From Paulinella micropora (taxonomy: Eukaryota; Cercozoa; Imbricatea; Euglyphida), in the NCBI GenBank assembly GCA_009731375.1, contig BJOX01000031.1, positions 203,837-267,836 on the forward strand: a DNA stretch of 64,000 bases, in the 5' to 3' direction. The notes under the pieces were generated by a model. The model ran no database searches and had not been told where the DNA came from. It saw only the letters and a list, made by a program, of their open reading frames with translations. This document shows, piece by piece, positions 22,685-32,503 of this stretch (positions are counted from its first letter, which is position 1; every line of letters begins with the position of its first letter). A program made the translations under genes and the position numbers.

Positions 22685-22735
22685 ACAGATGATACGTTGA
22701 GGCGCCCCTTTGCACCATGAAATATAGGTAAAAAA

Positions 22736-22743
<8 letters not shown>

Positions 22744-22826
<83 letters not shown>

Positions 22827-23525
22827 NNNNNNNNNNNNNNNNNNNNNNNNNNNNNNNNNNNNNNNNNNNNNNNNNNNNNNNNNNNNNNNNNNNNNNNNNN
22901 NNNNNNNNNNNNNNNNNNNNNNNNNNNNNNNNNNNNNNNNNNNNNNNNNNNNNNNNNNNNNNNNNNNNNNNNNNNNNNNNNNNNNNNNNNNNNNNNNNNN
23001 NNNNNNNNNNNNNNNNNNNNNNNNNNNNNNNNNNNNNNNNNNNNNNNNNNNNNNNNNNNNNNNNNNNNNNNNNNNNNNNNNNNNNNNNNNNNNNNNNNNN
23101 NNNNNNNNNNNNNNNNNNNNNNNNNNNNNNNNNNNNNNNNNNNNNNNNNNNNNNNNNNNNNNNNNNNNNNNNNNNNNNNNNNNNNNNNNNNNNNNNNNNN
23201 NNNNNNNNNNNNNNNNNNNNNNNNNNNNNNNNNNNNNNNNNNNNNNNNNNNNNNNNNNNNNNNNNNNNNNNNNNNNNNNNNNNNNNNNNNNNNNNNNNNN
23301 NNNNNNNNNNNNNNNNNNNNNNNNNNNNNNNNNNNNNNNNNNNNNNNNNNNNNNNNNNNNNNNNNNNNNNNNNNNNNNNNNNNNNNNNNNNNNNNNNNNN
23401 NNNNNNNNNNNNNNNNNNNNNNNNNNNNNNNNNNNNNNNNNNNNNNNNNNNNNNNNNNNNNNNNNNNNNNNNNNNNNNNNNNNNNNNNNNNNNNNNNNNN
23501 NNNNNNNNNNNNNNNNNNNNNNNNN

Positions 23526-23591
<66 letters not shown>

Positions 23592-23601
23592 AAGAGAGAG
23601 A

Positions 23602-23635
<34 letters not shown>

Positions 23636-23660
23636 GACAGACACCGAGACAGAGACAGAG
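22744..23660. repeat. GA dinucleotide array with a 699 bp gap
   Basis: (AG)n runs at 22744-22820, then N at 22827-23525, then (AG)n to 23635 with GT and CAGA variants. It begins about 60 bp after the FG-GAP stop. No polyadenylation signal is evident between them. Confidence 0.97.
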
Positions 23661-23662
23661 AC

Positions 23663-24255
<593 letters not shown>

Positions 24256-24576
24256 AACCACTGCTACTCTTGGCAAGATTAAAACAGTGCTTGCGTTATA
24301 AAATAAATAAATAAAAAAATTAAAAAAAATAATAATAATAAAAAACCCTGAAATAGTTCAAGTTTAAAGTAATGACTGGATTTTCTTTTGTGAAAATAAT
24401 AATTACTGTGATCGAAATTTGGAGTAAACCCAAAAGTATCAATTCAATAAAGTTTCTCGCTTATCGTCTTATGATTAAATAACAAACGACACACGGTGGA
24501 GTGGTCACAGTCCTACAAGTCGCTTTTGCACCCAGTTGTTTAAACAGAAGCCTCCGTAAGTTATTTTCCAAACTAG
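24256..24576. other. AT-rich spacer
   Basis: An A-rich stretch at 24299-24345 resembles a degenerate poly(A) tail. Nothing else is recognised. Confidence 0.4.
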
Positions 24577-24876
24577 TTAGGTGTTTTTCTTTGAATATTG
24601 AAAATATTGACTAGTGTATAACGCTTTGAGCCCCTTCGAGTCCCTTCTTCTCATCTTTACTCCCACCTTGTCCCTCAACGCATCCATTTCCCGCTCCGTC
24701 TGGCCAGTCAAACGGGGAAAATTAAACACGCGGGCAAAGACGTGATGTGCCACATCGACCCTCTGCCAATGCTATCTTCCCACCTTGTCCTTCGCCTCCG
24801 CCTCGTACATATCATCCCACGTCTTTGTATTGACCAAGTGTTCGTTGTTTCCCCCTGTTATGTTATTAATATGTGG
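24577..24876 (-). pseudogene. Degenerate retroelement-like ORF fragment
   Basis: One minus-strand frame runs from 24876 to TAA 24577 with a single internal TAG. It reads NTKTWDDMYEAEAKDKVG, then after the stop HWQRVDVAHHVFARVFNFPR and TEREMDALRDKVG. Composition and continuity look like a real ORF, in contrast to the AT-rich flanks. No diagnostic motif is present. A retrotransposon gag or pol spacer is the likeliest source given the neighbours. Confidence 0.4.
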
Positions 24877-25602
24877 CTAGATCACAAAAATGAATAATTA
24901 ATACTCTACTTGTGTGAACAGAGTGGTTGCATCTGCACACACTGTGACATAGTCACAGTGGGTCCAGTTCAACGGTTATTATTCCGTTCTTCATGACCGA
25001 CCATTCATTATATTTTCCGTTTCCGTATGATTATTGTATTGTCATTAAAGTTTATCTTCGGTACTAGGTACTATAGTACGTACCTACTTCAAGTTAGGTT
25101 ATGAGCATTGAAGCGTGACGCTTGGGTGAGCCCTTGGGGAGATTCCCCAAAAACCGTTATTCAAGAGAGCTGGAGCCAACACCCAGAAGGACGTTTGTCT
25201 TGTTCGTGGTCACGGTTGACTTCAGAACAGAACTCATTTCTGTTTGCTCTTTTTGTTTGACAGATGACTGGTGAGGTCCCTTGCGTGTGAAGCGGCTGAG
25301 TCTCACACCAGTGTGTGGTGGTCGGAGGGGTACCCGGTCTGAGTACGCTCCACCAGCCAGCCCATCCGGGCGTCAAGAGTCTCGCCAAGACATTCCGTGG
25401 GTAGTAGTATAATAGGTCTACTGATTGCCCAGCTCATCAGTGCCGCCTGCAACGACGATTTCCGTCACACGAGTCAGACGTTTTCAGCCAGTCTGAGAGT
25501 AGTTGAGAGTGGATCCGGACTTTACCGTGATTGCTTGCTAAGCATCACAATAGTATTTGGACATTGCCCGAGGGCTTGACTATCTGTAGACGACTGTCAC
25601 TT
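24877..25602. other. Spacer without recognised gene
   Basis: AT-rich up to 25090, then more GC-rich (25110-25600). Short frames on both strands show no domain. It ends in a poly(G) run. Confidence 0.35.
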
Positions 25603-25804
25603 GGGGGGGGGGGGGGGGGGGNNNNNNNNNNNNNNNNNNNNNNNNNNNNNNNNNNNNNNNNNNNNNNNNNNNNNNNNNNNNNNNNNNNNNNNNNNNNNNN
25701 NNNNNNNNNNNNNNNNNNNNNNNNNNNNNNNNNNNNNNNNNNNNNNNNNNNNNNNNNNNNNNNNNNNNNNNNNNNNNNNGGGGGGGGGGGGGGGGGGGGG
25801 GGGG
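25603..25804. repeat. Poly(G) runs flanking a 158 bp gap
   Basis: G19 at 25603-25621 and G25 at 25780-25804 border the N run 25622-25779. A long G homopolymer or G-quadruplex-forming tract probably stopped sequencing here. Confidence 0.9.
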
Positions 25805-25808
25805 CTTG

Positions 25809-26056
25809 ACCATAATCATCTAGCCAGTCTTTCTTTGTGTTGAAGGCCGCTACACACTGTCCGGCATACTGTGACTTGCTAGTGAAGATAAAGTCGTTCA
25901 GCTCTTTGACATTGTCTTGTATCTCAGCCGGGTCTACCTTCTTGTATCAGGTGTCCAAACGGTTTCACAAAGCCTTTGGGTTCTGCCCAAACTCTGGGCT
26001 TTGCGGGTTGGCAAGGTCACGGATCAACATCTTAGCTTCCCCCCAAGCATGTCATA
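25809..26056 (-). pseudogene. Degenerate copia-like gag fragment
   Basis: The minus strand reads WGEAKMLIRDLANPQSPEFG, then VDPAEIQDNVKELNDFIFT and QYAGQCVAAFNTKKDWLDD, with two internal stops. It aligns by eye with the gag segment at 29134-29415 (DMVRDTSPDFGQN, EEDVQDKINAMN, APQFDAFVALDEELKAVG). The two therefore belong to one gag family. It is truncated at the poly(G) run. Confidence 0.45.
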
Positions 26057-26059
26057 GAA

Positions 26060-26452
26060 GCTACAAGTGATAAAGGTCATAGAGAGCAGGTCATAGCCAA
26101 GAGGAAGAAGCTACAAGTGATAAAGGTGCAGCCCGGACCGGAGGATTACCAACCCGATGGTTTGGCGGATGATGTCCCAGACTTGCAGTCGGACGACGAT
26201 CCTACCTCCGACTCTGACTCGGAGGAAGAGCAAGAGGGCGAAGTGTCCCCTAAGAATCCCGTTGTATGGCAGAGTTAAAGGTCTGCAGTGGCTTGGAGGT
26301 GGTACAGCCTGAAGCCGAACCTGACCCTATCCCGGAGACAGACCCCGGAGGTAGTAATGAGACCGAGGGAACTGAAAGCCATCCCGTGCCTAAGCCGGCG
26401 GAGGAAAACAGTGGTCCGACGACAAGCACTGTAAACAGCGCAGGTCTGTAGC
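26060..26452 (+). pseudogene. Acidic retroelement ORF remnant
   Basis: Plus-strand frame PGPEDYQPDGLADDVPDLQS is followed by a Ser/Asp/Glu-rich run to TAA 26276. An overlapping frame (26266-26451) carries PEAEPDPIPETDPGG. The sequence GAAGCTACAAGTGATAAAGG occurs twice (26051 and 26108). It probably comes from the linker of a copia polyprotein, because copia RNase H remnants follow on the same strand. Confidence 0.35.
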
Positions 26453-26518
26453 TGCCCGTGCCTTAGGTTTCCTTGAGTCAGTGAGAGCATCCGTGAGTGT
26501 TATGCCATGGTTTACGTC

Positions 26519-26572
26519 CTATTGTCACCTAAGACAGTGGCACCCTATTGTCACCTAAGACAGTGGCACCAG
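26519..26572 (+). repeat. Perfect 27 bp tandem duplication
   Basis: CCTATTGTCACCTAAGACAG-type sequence occurs twice in direct succession within the copia debris. Confidence 0.85.
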
Positions 26573-26867
26573 AGGAGCAAAAGGTGATGTCGCTGTTGAC
26601 GACGCCTACTAGCTCCGGCCGGCCGGCGGTGACCTCAGAGCCCGGTGAAGCCTCTAGCCCGATGATGATAGCCAGCGGAGAAAGAGAGAGCTGACTTCGA
26701 GCCATAACCAAACAGCAGGATGAGATGCAGGCACAGTGTGACACATGATCATGAATTTTGCGTTGGGGAGTATTTCAATATATGTATTTTCAAATCAAAA
26801 AAAGTACATTCATAAATATAAAACTGCAAAGCCTATCTTCCCCCCGATTTATTCACATGTCAACGAC

Positions 26868-27153
26868 ATATGAACGGGATCGCAGGAGGAAAGATGGCCA
26901 AGGACTTGGCCAAGCAAGGGTGGGAAACCACCCGTGGTGTATGAAGACAACAACTTCAAGGGGGCCATTGACTCGGATCTGGCCACGACCAACATTTACC
27001 TTCAGAAGTTGGATCACATTGACCTACGCTACCTTATGTCAACGCTATGATTCTGGCAGGGAAGGCAATGTTGGAGAAGATTGACTCCGCAGACAACTAT
27101 GGCGATGTCAACACTAAGCAGCAGCGGGGACCAGAGGACCAAAGTACTCGAAG
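26868..27153 (+). pseudogene. Ty1/copia RNase H C-terminal remnant
   Basis: One frame reads PPVVYEDNNFKGAIDSDLA and KLDHIDLRYLMST, matching the EDN-GA-I and K-HID-RYH signature of copia RNase H. The next frame gives EKIDSADNYGDVNTKQ, matching the terminal ID..N.AD.FTK motif. Frames change near 26935 and 27045. A purine tract (CAAGGGGGAGC, 27267) follows, as expected at a copia 3' end. Confidence 0.6.
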
Positions 27154-27266
27154 TTGATTGATGGGACTGACTCGGATTGCGCAACTGTGAGGCGCAGAAT
27201 AAGACCCTTTGAGTTTGAGAGTTGGCCGGTATTAATGTTAATATGCTAGTTTGAGAGTTTTTCCGT

Positions 27267-27279
27267 CAAGGGGGAGCTT
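27267..27279 (+). promoter_or_regulatory. Polypurine tract of the copia remnant
   Basis: TCAAGGGGGAGCT about 115 bp after the last RNase H motif resembles the plus-strand primer site of copia elements. It closely matches the tract AAGGGGGAG of the intact copia at 39326. The LTR would begin just after. Confidence 0.45.
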
Positions 27280-27370
27280 GGGAAGTTAACTAGATGAGAT
27301 TAATACAACCGGTATATACGTTAGTTAATATTTATAGTTAGTAGTATGGAAAAAGCGATATTTACTGGTG

Positions 27371-27565
27371 TGGGCACTAGACGAGAGGGTTCGTACTTTA
27401 CTTTTACTTAGAGATTTTTTTGGGATAATTCCTGACACGTCACTAAGTGCCCTAACCCCCTTTGAATTCACCGTTACACATAAAGTGATATAGGTAAAAT
27501 TGGTAATTGTCCTTGGTGTGGGCCGGTATGACTAAATACTATTATTAATAAAATTGCTCATTGCT
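27371..27565 (+). repeat. LTR-like repeat R1, copy 1
   Basis: About 190 bp, from ACTAGACGAGAGGGTTCGTA to GGGCCGGTATGACTAAATAC. It recurs at 30339-30520 in the same orientation, flanking the minus-strand gag ORF 27740-30124. Parts recur at 53812-53880, 56344-56445 (inverted) and 57592-57630. It is probably LTR sequence of that element family, with boundaries not fixed. Confidence 0.55.
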
Positions 27566-27739
27566 CCCCTTATTTAGGAATAACGGCCCCGTCTACCTTA
27601 TGCTACTAACCTCGCATATATGATGGTAAATATGTGTAGCCCTATTCAGAAATTACCGGAGCCGTACTAACAACTGTATGCACTAACTTTCTAAACTAAC
27701 TTGGTGTCCGCCCAAAAAGTTGACTTATAATTATGACAG
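27566..27739. other. AT-rich flank between R1 and the gag ORF
   Basis: No gene is recognised. Confidence 0.4.
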
Positions 27740-30124
27740 CTGAGCGTAAAAGTCACAGTTGTAGCGCTGCCCACCGCGGGCTCCCCCGCTCCCTTGATCT
27801 CTTGAAGCAGCCAGGTCTCTTAGCTGCCCGGCTCCCAGCAGCCCACTTGTCGACGCTTGAGTCCGCCGCCCGGGTCGTAGAACCACATGTGCGCCGCGCG
27901 CCCCACCCATCTTCGCCCCGAGCCCGAGCCTGAATCGCTTTCGCTGTCGATGTCTCTGTCCGCCCCTCCGGGGTCGCGTTGTTCTTTGTCGGCATTTCCC
28001 ACGCGTTCCTCTTGGGCTGAACTCGACCTGTTGTTGGCAATCACGGACTTTCCTTTCTTTTTCTTACTTCTGCGCTTGAGGCGCTTCTCCCTCTCTTTCT
28101 TCTTCTTTTGAACTAAAGGTTTAGGCTGGCTAACCTTGTTTGCTCCCCCATCACTGGGGCTTCCTTCTCACTCACTTCTGATCTGTATGCCCGCAAAATC
28201 TCCCTCTCAACAGACCATAAGCTGCCTCTCGCAACAACACATTCTCACTCTCCATGTCATGAGTGCATACAAAACATTGCTGCTCACCTGACACTCGCCC
28301 CTCACATTGACGATAGACCTCTCTCTTGTACTACCTTCACTTTGCCCATGTGGGCTTTCTCCTTGACCATGCTTGCTCTCTCTCGAAAAAAATTCGCCGC
28401 CTTTATTACGGCTTTTGGCCCCGTGAATTCGAGCCCTTCTTCATTTGTGTCAGAAGTGTCTGACTCACTCCCCCTTCCTAACTTTCCTTGTTCCCTTTTT
28501 GCTTTCTTTTCCTTCTCTCTCGGTTCTTCCTTCTCACCTGGCTCTTCTCTCGCATTCTTCATCTCTTCACATTCATGCAGTCTATGCTCACCCCCACACA
28601 TCCTGCACTCCTTCTCACATGCGCAGAACACATGCCCCATGTTACAATTGAAACATTTCATGTTACTTTTCTTCAAAGTCTTCTTTCTCGTTCCTGTTCC
28701 TTTCCCTCCCCCCTTTCTTGTTAGTGGTGGTGTGTTTATACCTACAGTTAGAATTATCACAGCTGCCTGACTGTTCAAACATGTAGCACACCCCAGGCAC
28801 ACTACGCATAGTGACTGATCCCTCTGTATGAGCAAAACGACACTCATCCCCCCCACTTGCATCCACTCTCTTTGTGAAACCAAAAACACACACCTCTCTG
28901 CCCTTCCTCTCTTTTCTTGGCATCTTTTCCTCCGTGTCCTTTTTCTTTCTTCATCTTCTTCTCTCTTTCTCTGTTTCTGTCTATTTCCAGCGCTTTTTCT
29001 TCCAACTCCTCCCACCATTCCTCAAAAGACCATGCATGCTGCTTCTTATTCATCTTCAGTGTGCTCATCCATCCTCCCCAATCCTTTCTCACCCCCTCCG
29101 ACGCATACTCAGGGTTTTGTAAGGCATTAGTGATTATTGTTTCCATTGTTCTTTTGGGTGTTTATGGCCTACTGCCTTTAGCTCTTCATCTAACGCAACA
29201 AACGCATCAAACTGCGGAGCATAATTACACCCCTCATCAAACGTCCATGCATTCATCGCATTTATCTTATCTTGCACATCCTCCTCACTCACCTTACCAA
29301 ACCTTTTGGTTAGTCTTGCCCACACAATGTGCAAGTTCTGACCAAAGTCTGGTGAGGTGTCTCTCACCATATCCGCCACACTCCTCTTTGCTTTACCTAC
29401 TAGCTTGTCAAACACAAACGAAAAAGCTTCCTCTCTCTGTCATTTCATCTCATTCTCCAAACTCTCCTCATATGCCACTATCATTCTGTCTTCCTTCTCT
29501 TTTTCCTCTACTTGCTCCTTGCTCTTCGTCCTGATTGTTGTCGTTGCTGGTGTGGAATAAGTAGGTGAAAGCTCACTACTCACTCTCCCTCTCTCCTCCA
29601 CCTGCTCTTCTCCTCCCTTTAGCTCACTCTTACCACTATTTCCCCCTAAAGTAGGCTGCCTTTCTGTCTCAGTAAAATAAGAGGTAAGGTTTTCCTTGTC
29701 TGATCCTGACTCTGAGTCTAACTCAGCTTCCTCTTCCTCCTCTCTCAACCCTATCTTTACTCTCTCTCTCTCTCTTGCTGATTGCTTTCCTGCTCTCTCT
29801 CCCCACCGCCACATTGTAATTGGGGACTTGCTTTCCTTTGCTATGCAACGCACTTACATTACTCTCATGAACTAACCTAATGTGTTCTTTCAGTGCCCCT
29901 TTGAGTCTTTTGGCCCCTAATGCCAAAACTATTTCCCTCTGAACTTGCTTGAACGGGGTTCTCCCGTCATATTGTCCTTTTCCCGTCCTGCTGACTTTGT
30001 TTTTGTCCGTGCCTCTTAGAGTGCTAAAACTCATTACGAGGTCTTTCTGTCTTGTTCTTTGAGTTTGTTTTAGTAGCCACAGTGCAGCATACCAGATTGT
30101 GTGCTGTCTTCTTCCCACTGCCAC
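27740..30124 (-). CDS. Gag-like polyprotein with CCCH fingers and zinc knuckles (several frameshifts)
   Basis: The minus strand stays coding over 2.4 kb, moving between frames. In order: GQYDGRTPFKQVQREI and a helical segment; an acidic Ser/Glu stretch; a capsid-like block (DMVRDTSPDFGQN, EEDVQDKINAMN, FDAFVALDEEL, then WSFEEWWEELEEKALEIDRN). Next come two CCCH fingers: CFWFHKESGCKWGDECRFAH (C-x8-C-x5-C-x3-H, near 28895-28830) and CYMFEQSGSCDNSNCRYKH (near 28795-28735). Two knuckles of spacing C-x2-C-x3-H-x4-C follow (CFNCNMGHVFCAC, CRMCGGEHRLHEC; 28660-28565), then an acidic linker, CEGRVSGEQQCFVCTHD, and a Lys/Arg/Ser tail. One frame change falls at a C7 run near 28848. Similarity of the capsid block to 25809-26056 and the flanking R1 repeats indicate retrotransposon gag. 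No polymerase follows. Confidence 0.55.
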
Positions 30125-30300
30125 AGACGGCGGCCGGTCACCTACTCACGGAGACAGGTACACTGCATGCGTTCAAAGCAACTGAGCCAAGGGTCTCAAT
30201 GCGAGAGCTTCCCTTTTTATGTGCAAATTAATGGAATGGCACCAACCTCTTTCGTAGACAGTCGCCTCCCAGGTCGGCGATGGTTCTCCTCCCTTGCTTG
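30125..30300 (-). other. Weak minus-strand ORF end upstream of the gag-like ORF
   Basis: A frame ending RRPGRRLSTKEVGAIPLICT crosses this stretch. It has no domain and may be leader sequence of the same retroelement. Confidence 0.2.
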
Positions 30301-30540
30301 CAGTGCCAGAGTCACTAAGCGCTGCCAAGGCACATAACCCACTAGACGAGAGGGTTCGTACTTTACTCTTACTTTAGAGATTTTTTTGAATAATTCCTGA
30401 CACGTCACTGATTGAAGTGCCCCAACCCCCTTTGAATTCACCGTTACACATAAAGTGATATATGTAAAATAGGTAATTGTCCTTGAGGTGGGCCGGTATG
30501 ACTAAATACTATTATTACCAACAGTATATCATAAAATTGC
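30300..30540 (+). repeat. LTR-like repeat R1, copy 2, with CAGTGCCAGAG leader
   Basis: CAGTGCCAGAG...AAGCGCTGCCAAGGC..CATAACCCACT (30301-30342) also occurs at 53772 (+) and 56440-56500 (-). The 190 bp R1 block follows to about 30520. The combination links the LTR families at 27-30 kb and 53-57 kb. Confidence 0.55.
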
Positions 30541-30626
30541 CCATTGGTGGGTGGCATAAGTGGCACCAATGCCAATATGCCCTGTGTGGCTACCTTTCAT
30601 TTTATGACTTAGAGACCTGGAGCTGC

Positions 30627-30787
30627 TGTTATGCCGGCCCACCCGGTATATAATGGCATTACCCGATGTTCCGGTCTGTCGGTTATCCTTGGCTTGGAGA
30701 GTACGGAGTCCCTTCTACGTTAGGTATTCCTCATTGTACAAGTAGTTAGACAGTTATTATATTATTGAATATTTAGTCTCTGTAACA
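30627..30787 (+). mobile_element. Short LTR (161 bp)
   Basis: It starts TGTTATGCC and ends CTCTGTAACA, so the ends are inverted (TGTTA/TAACA). The interior GGCATTACCCGATGTTCC, GGCTTGGAGAGTAC and TTCTACGTTAGGTATTCCTC is shared with the LTR-like arms at 53283 (+) and 56992 (-). A primer-binding site follows after one base. Only one copy is seen next to this site. Confidence 0.6.
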
Positions 30788-30788
30788 T

Positions 30789-30800
30789 TGGAGTCGCTAA
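30789..30800 (+). promoter_or_regulatory. Retrotransposon primer-binding site
   Basis: TGGAGTCGCTAA begins with TGG, the complement of a tRNA CCA end, one base after the short LTR. The related LTR at 53-54 kb is followed by TGGAGCCACTAA at 54023. The tRNA is not identified. Confidence 0.5.
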
Positions 30801-31200
30801 TAAAAACACAGTTTACGGGGTAGGAAATTTTCCTCGTTACTCGGAAATTTTCAGGTCTTCTGTGACTTGAGAAAATCGGCACAGGTTCGAAGTGGCGACA
30901 TGGTTTATTGGTATGGAACTTAATGATTGTTGATGGTTTTTGGATGTTTATGGATGGATCTATGCATGGGGCATGCATTTCTTGGATTGTCTTTGGGTTC
31001 TTGTGTGGTTTTTCGGGGGAACAAGGGTTGCTATGTTTGACTCATACACATCACATGGCGGGAAGTCGTTTTTCATATGAGAACTCGGAATCTATGTTGG
31101 AATATGGTTGCATCTGTATGCATATATGTTGGGAGATTACGTTCGATGGATTTAGTGTGTGTTTTCGAGCTTGTTGAGCGATGAGCAGGGGGTTGCTGTG
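30801..31200. other. Leader-like sequence without clear ORF
   Basis: Downstream of the primer-binding site. Short plus frames with stops are present and no motif. Confidence 0.3.
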
Positions 31201-31972
31201 CTCAGAAGTCGCAAGGAATGTACACGGGACATGCCACTCACAAATGGAATGGAAATCTTTATGCAACCGTTGGTTCTATGTTTACTGTGAATGATGAAGG
31301 CATGATAACATGTTTTCTCACAATAAGTGCTTGAATAAAGGCACAGGAATAGTATGGAAGGTGGGTGGTTCTTACCGATGTCAGAGGAGGATGGTAGGTC
31401 GGAGGGACCAAGACATGGGGAAAGGTGCCACAAGGGGGAATACGGCACGGATTCGAAGGCTTGGAGGGACGAACAATTATATGGCATGGTATATGGAGGG
31501 GTTTATTTAGCACTGGATACAAAAGGGGGAAGACGGTTGGAGGGAGACAATCAGACGACGTGGCGGATGATTGACATGGGAGGATTTATGCTCACTGTCA
31601 GATGGAATTGAAGGATGGGAAGTGGCGGAAACCACAAAGGGGATACTATTAAGGGAAACAAATGGTGGAGTGGGTTTGGGAAAAAACACAAGGGGCTTGA
31701 CAAAACAAGACAAAAACAAGGAAGACATCATGCCACAGAATTTCAAGTGGAAAACCACGCCTTTTGCGTGTGGCATCCTCAGGGACAGTGGAGACGGAAA
31801 AGGGGAGCCTTTTCAAGGGATTTTACTGGCTTTTTGCAAAAGATGGAATACTGCCCATATCGGCCATATCAGTACCCTTCAAGTCCTTATTTTCCTTTTT
31901 CGCAGTGAGTGCGTAGGGTGGGGAAGCTCAGAGGGAGCAATGCATGTGGAAATGAGGAAGGGAAAGATATAG
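31200..31972 (+). CDS. Frame-broken ORFs of unknown role, probably 5' part of the gypsy element
   Basis: Successive plus frames look coding: WNGNLYATVGSMFTVNDEG near 31240, MEGGWFLPMSEEDGRSEG from ATG 31354 to about 31611, then LSDGIEGWEVAETTKG to TAG 31972. They need frame changes near 31290-31350 and 31600. No known domain is seen. They precede, on the same strand, the charged ORF at 32007 that belongs to the interrupted gypsy element. Confidence 0.3.
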
Positions 31973-32006
31973 GTTATACAGGATATCATATCTACGTTAG
32001 GTCACG

Positions 32007-32177
32007 ATGAAGAAACAGGAGACAGGCAAAGAGGAAAAGGCTGAGGACAAGGGAGGGAAGGGGCAGACAGACACTTGGAGTAAGGCATGGGAGGAGGAGA
32101 CCGAGGAAGGGGAAAAGGGGATGTGGGAAAAGGGGGAAATAAGAATAGGGAAGGATATCTATAAGCATGTGGCTGAG
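32007..32177 (+). CDS. Gypsy charged ORF, 5' part (interrupted by copia)
   Basis: ATG 32007 opens a Lys/Glu-rich frame (MKKQETGKEEKAED, WSKAWEEETEEGEKG, DIYKHVAE) that runs into the copia target duplication GCTGAG at 32172. The same duplication at 39576 is in the same phase, and the frame continues there without a stop (ATREYRMLQEKVWKW). This is therefore the left half of one ORF. It is probably a structural (gag-related) helical domain. Confidence 0.55.
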
Positions 32178-32493
32178 CGTTGTAATGTACTATTAATACC
32201 CGTTACTCCGCCTAGTCAATTTACGGTAATTTGGATAGTCTAAGTCATAGGCATGTTCCTAGGCCGGACAGTTATTAATACCTTTATTACTGACGAGGAC
32301 ACTTTCTAGAGTATTCGCCAGTAAAGGTCATAACATTAGTCTGGAATGCCTAGAATCAAATGAGTTTTGCCATTCTGTAAAGGTCATATCATTTTGTGTG
32401 ACCCAAACTTATTAAAAGTCTTTTCTTCTGTTATTCTTTACCCTTAGCGGGGTAGCTTCCCTAAACTCTGCGTTTGAGATATAGATTACTTTG
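32178..32493 (+). repeat. Copia 5' LTR (about 316 bp)
   Basis: Begins CGTTGTAATGTACTATTAAT and ends GATATAGATTACTT. It matches the 3' LTR except for about 75 extra bases after CCGCCTAGT (roughly 32217-32295). The ends are not canonical TG..CA. Confidence 0.8.
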
Positions 32494-32503
32494 GTTATGA
32501 GCC
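32492..32503 (+). promoter_or_regulatory. Copia primer-binding site
   Basis: TGGTTATGAGCC is close to the TGGTATCAGAGC initiator-tRNA-Met half-site used by many copia elements and lies directly at the LTR end. The first gag ATG (32497) lies inside it. Confidence 0.6.
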
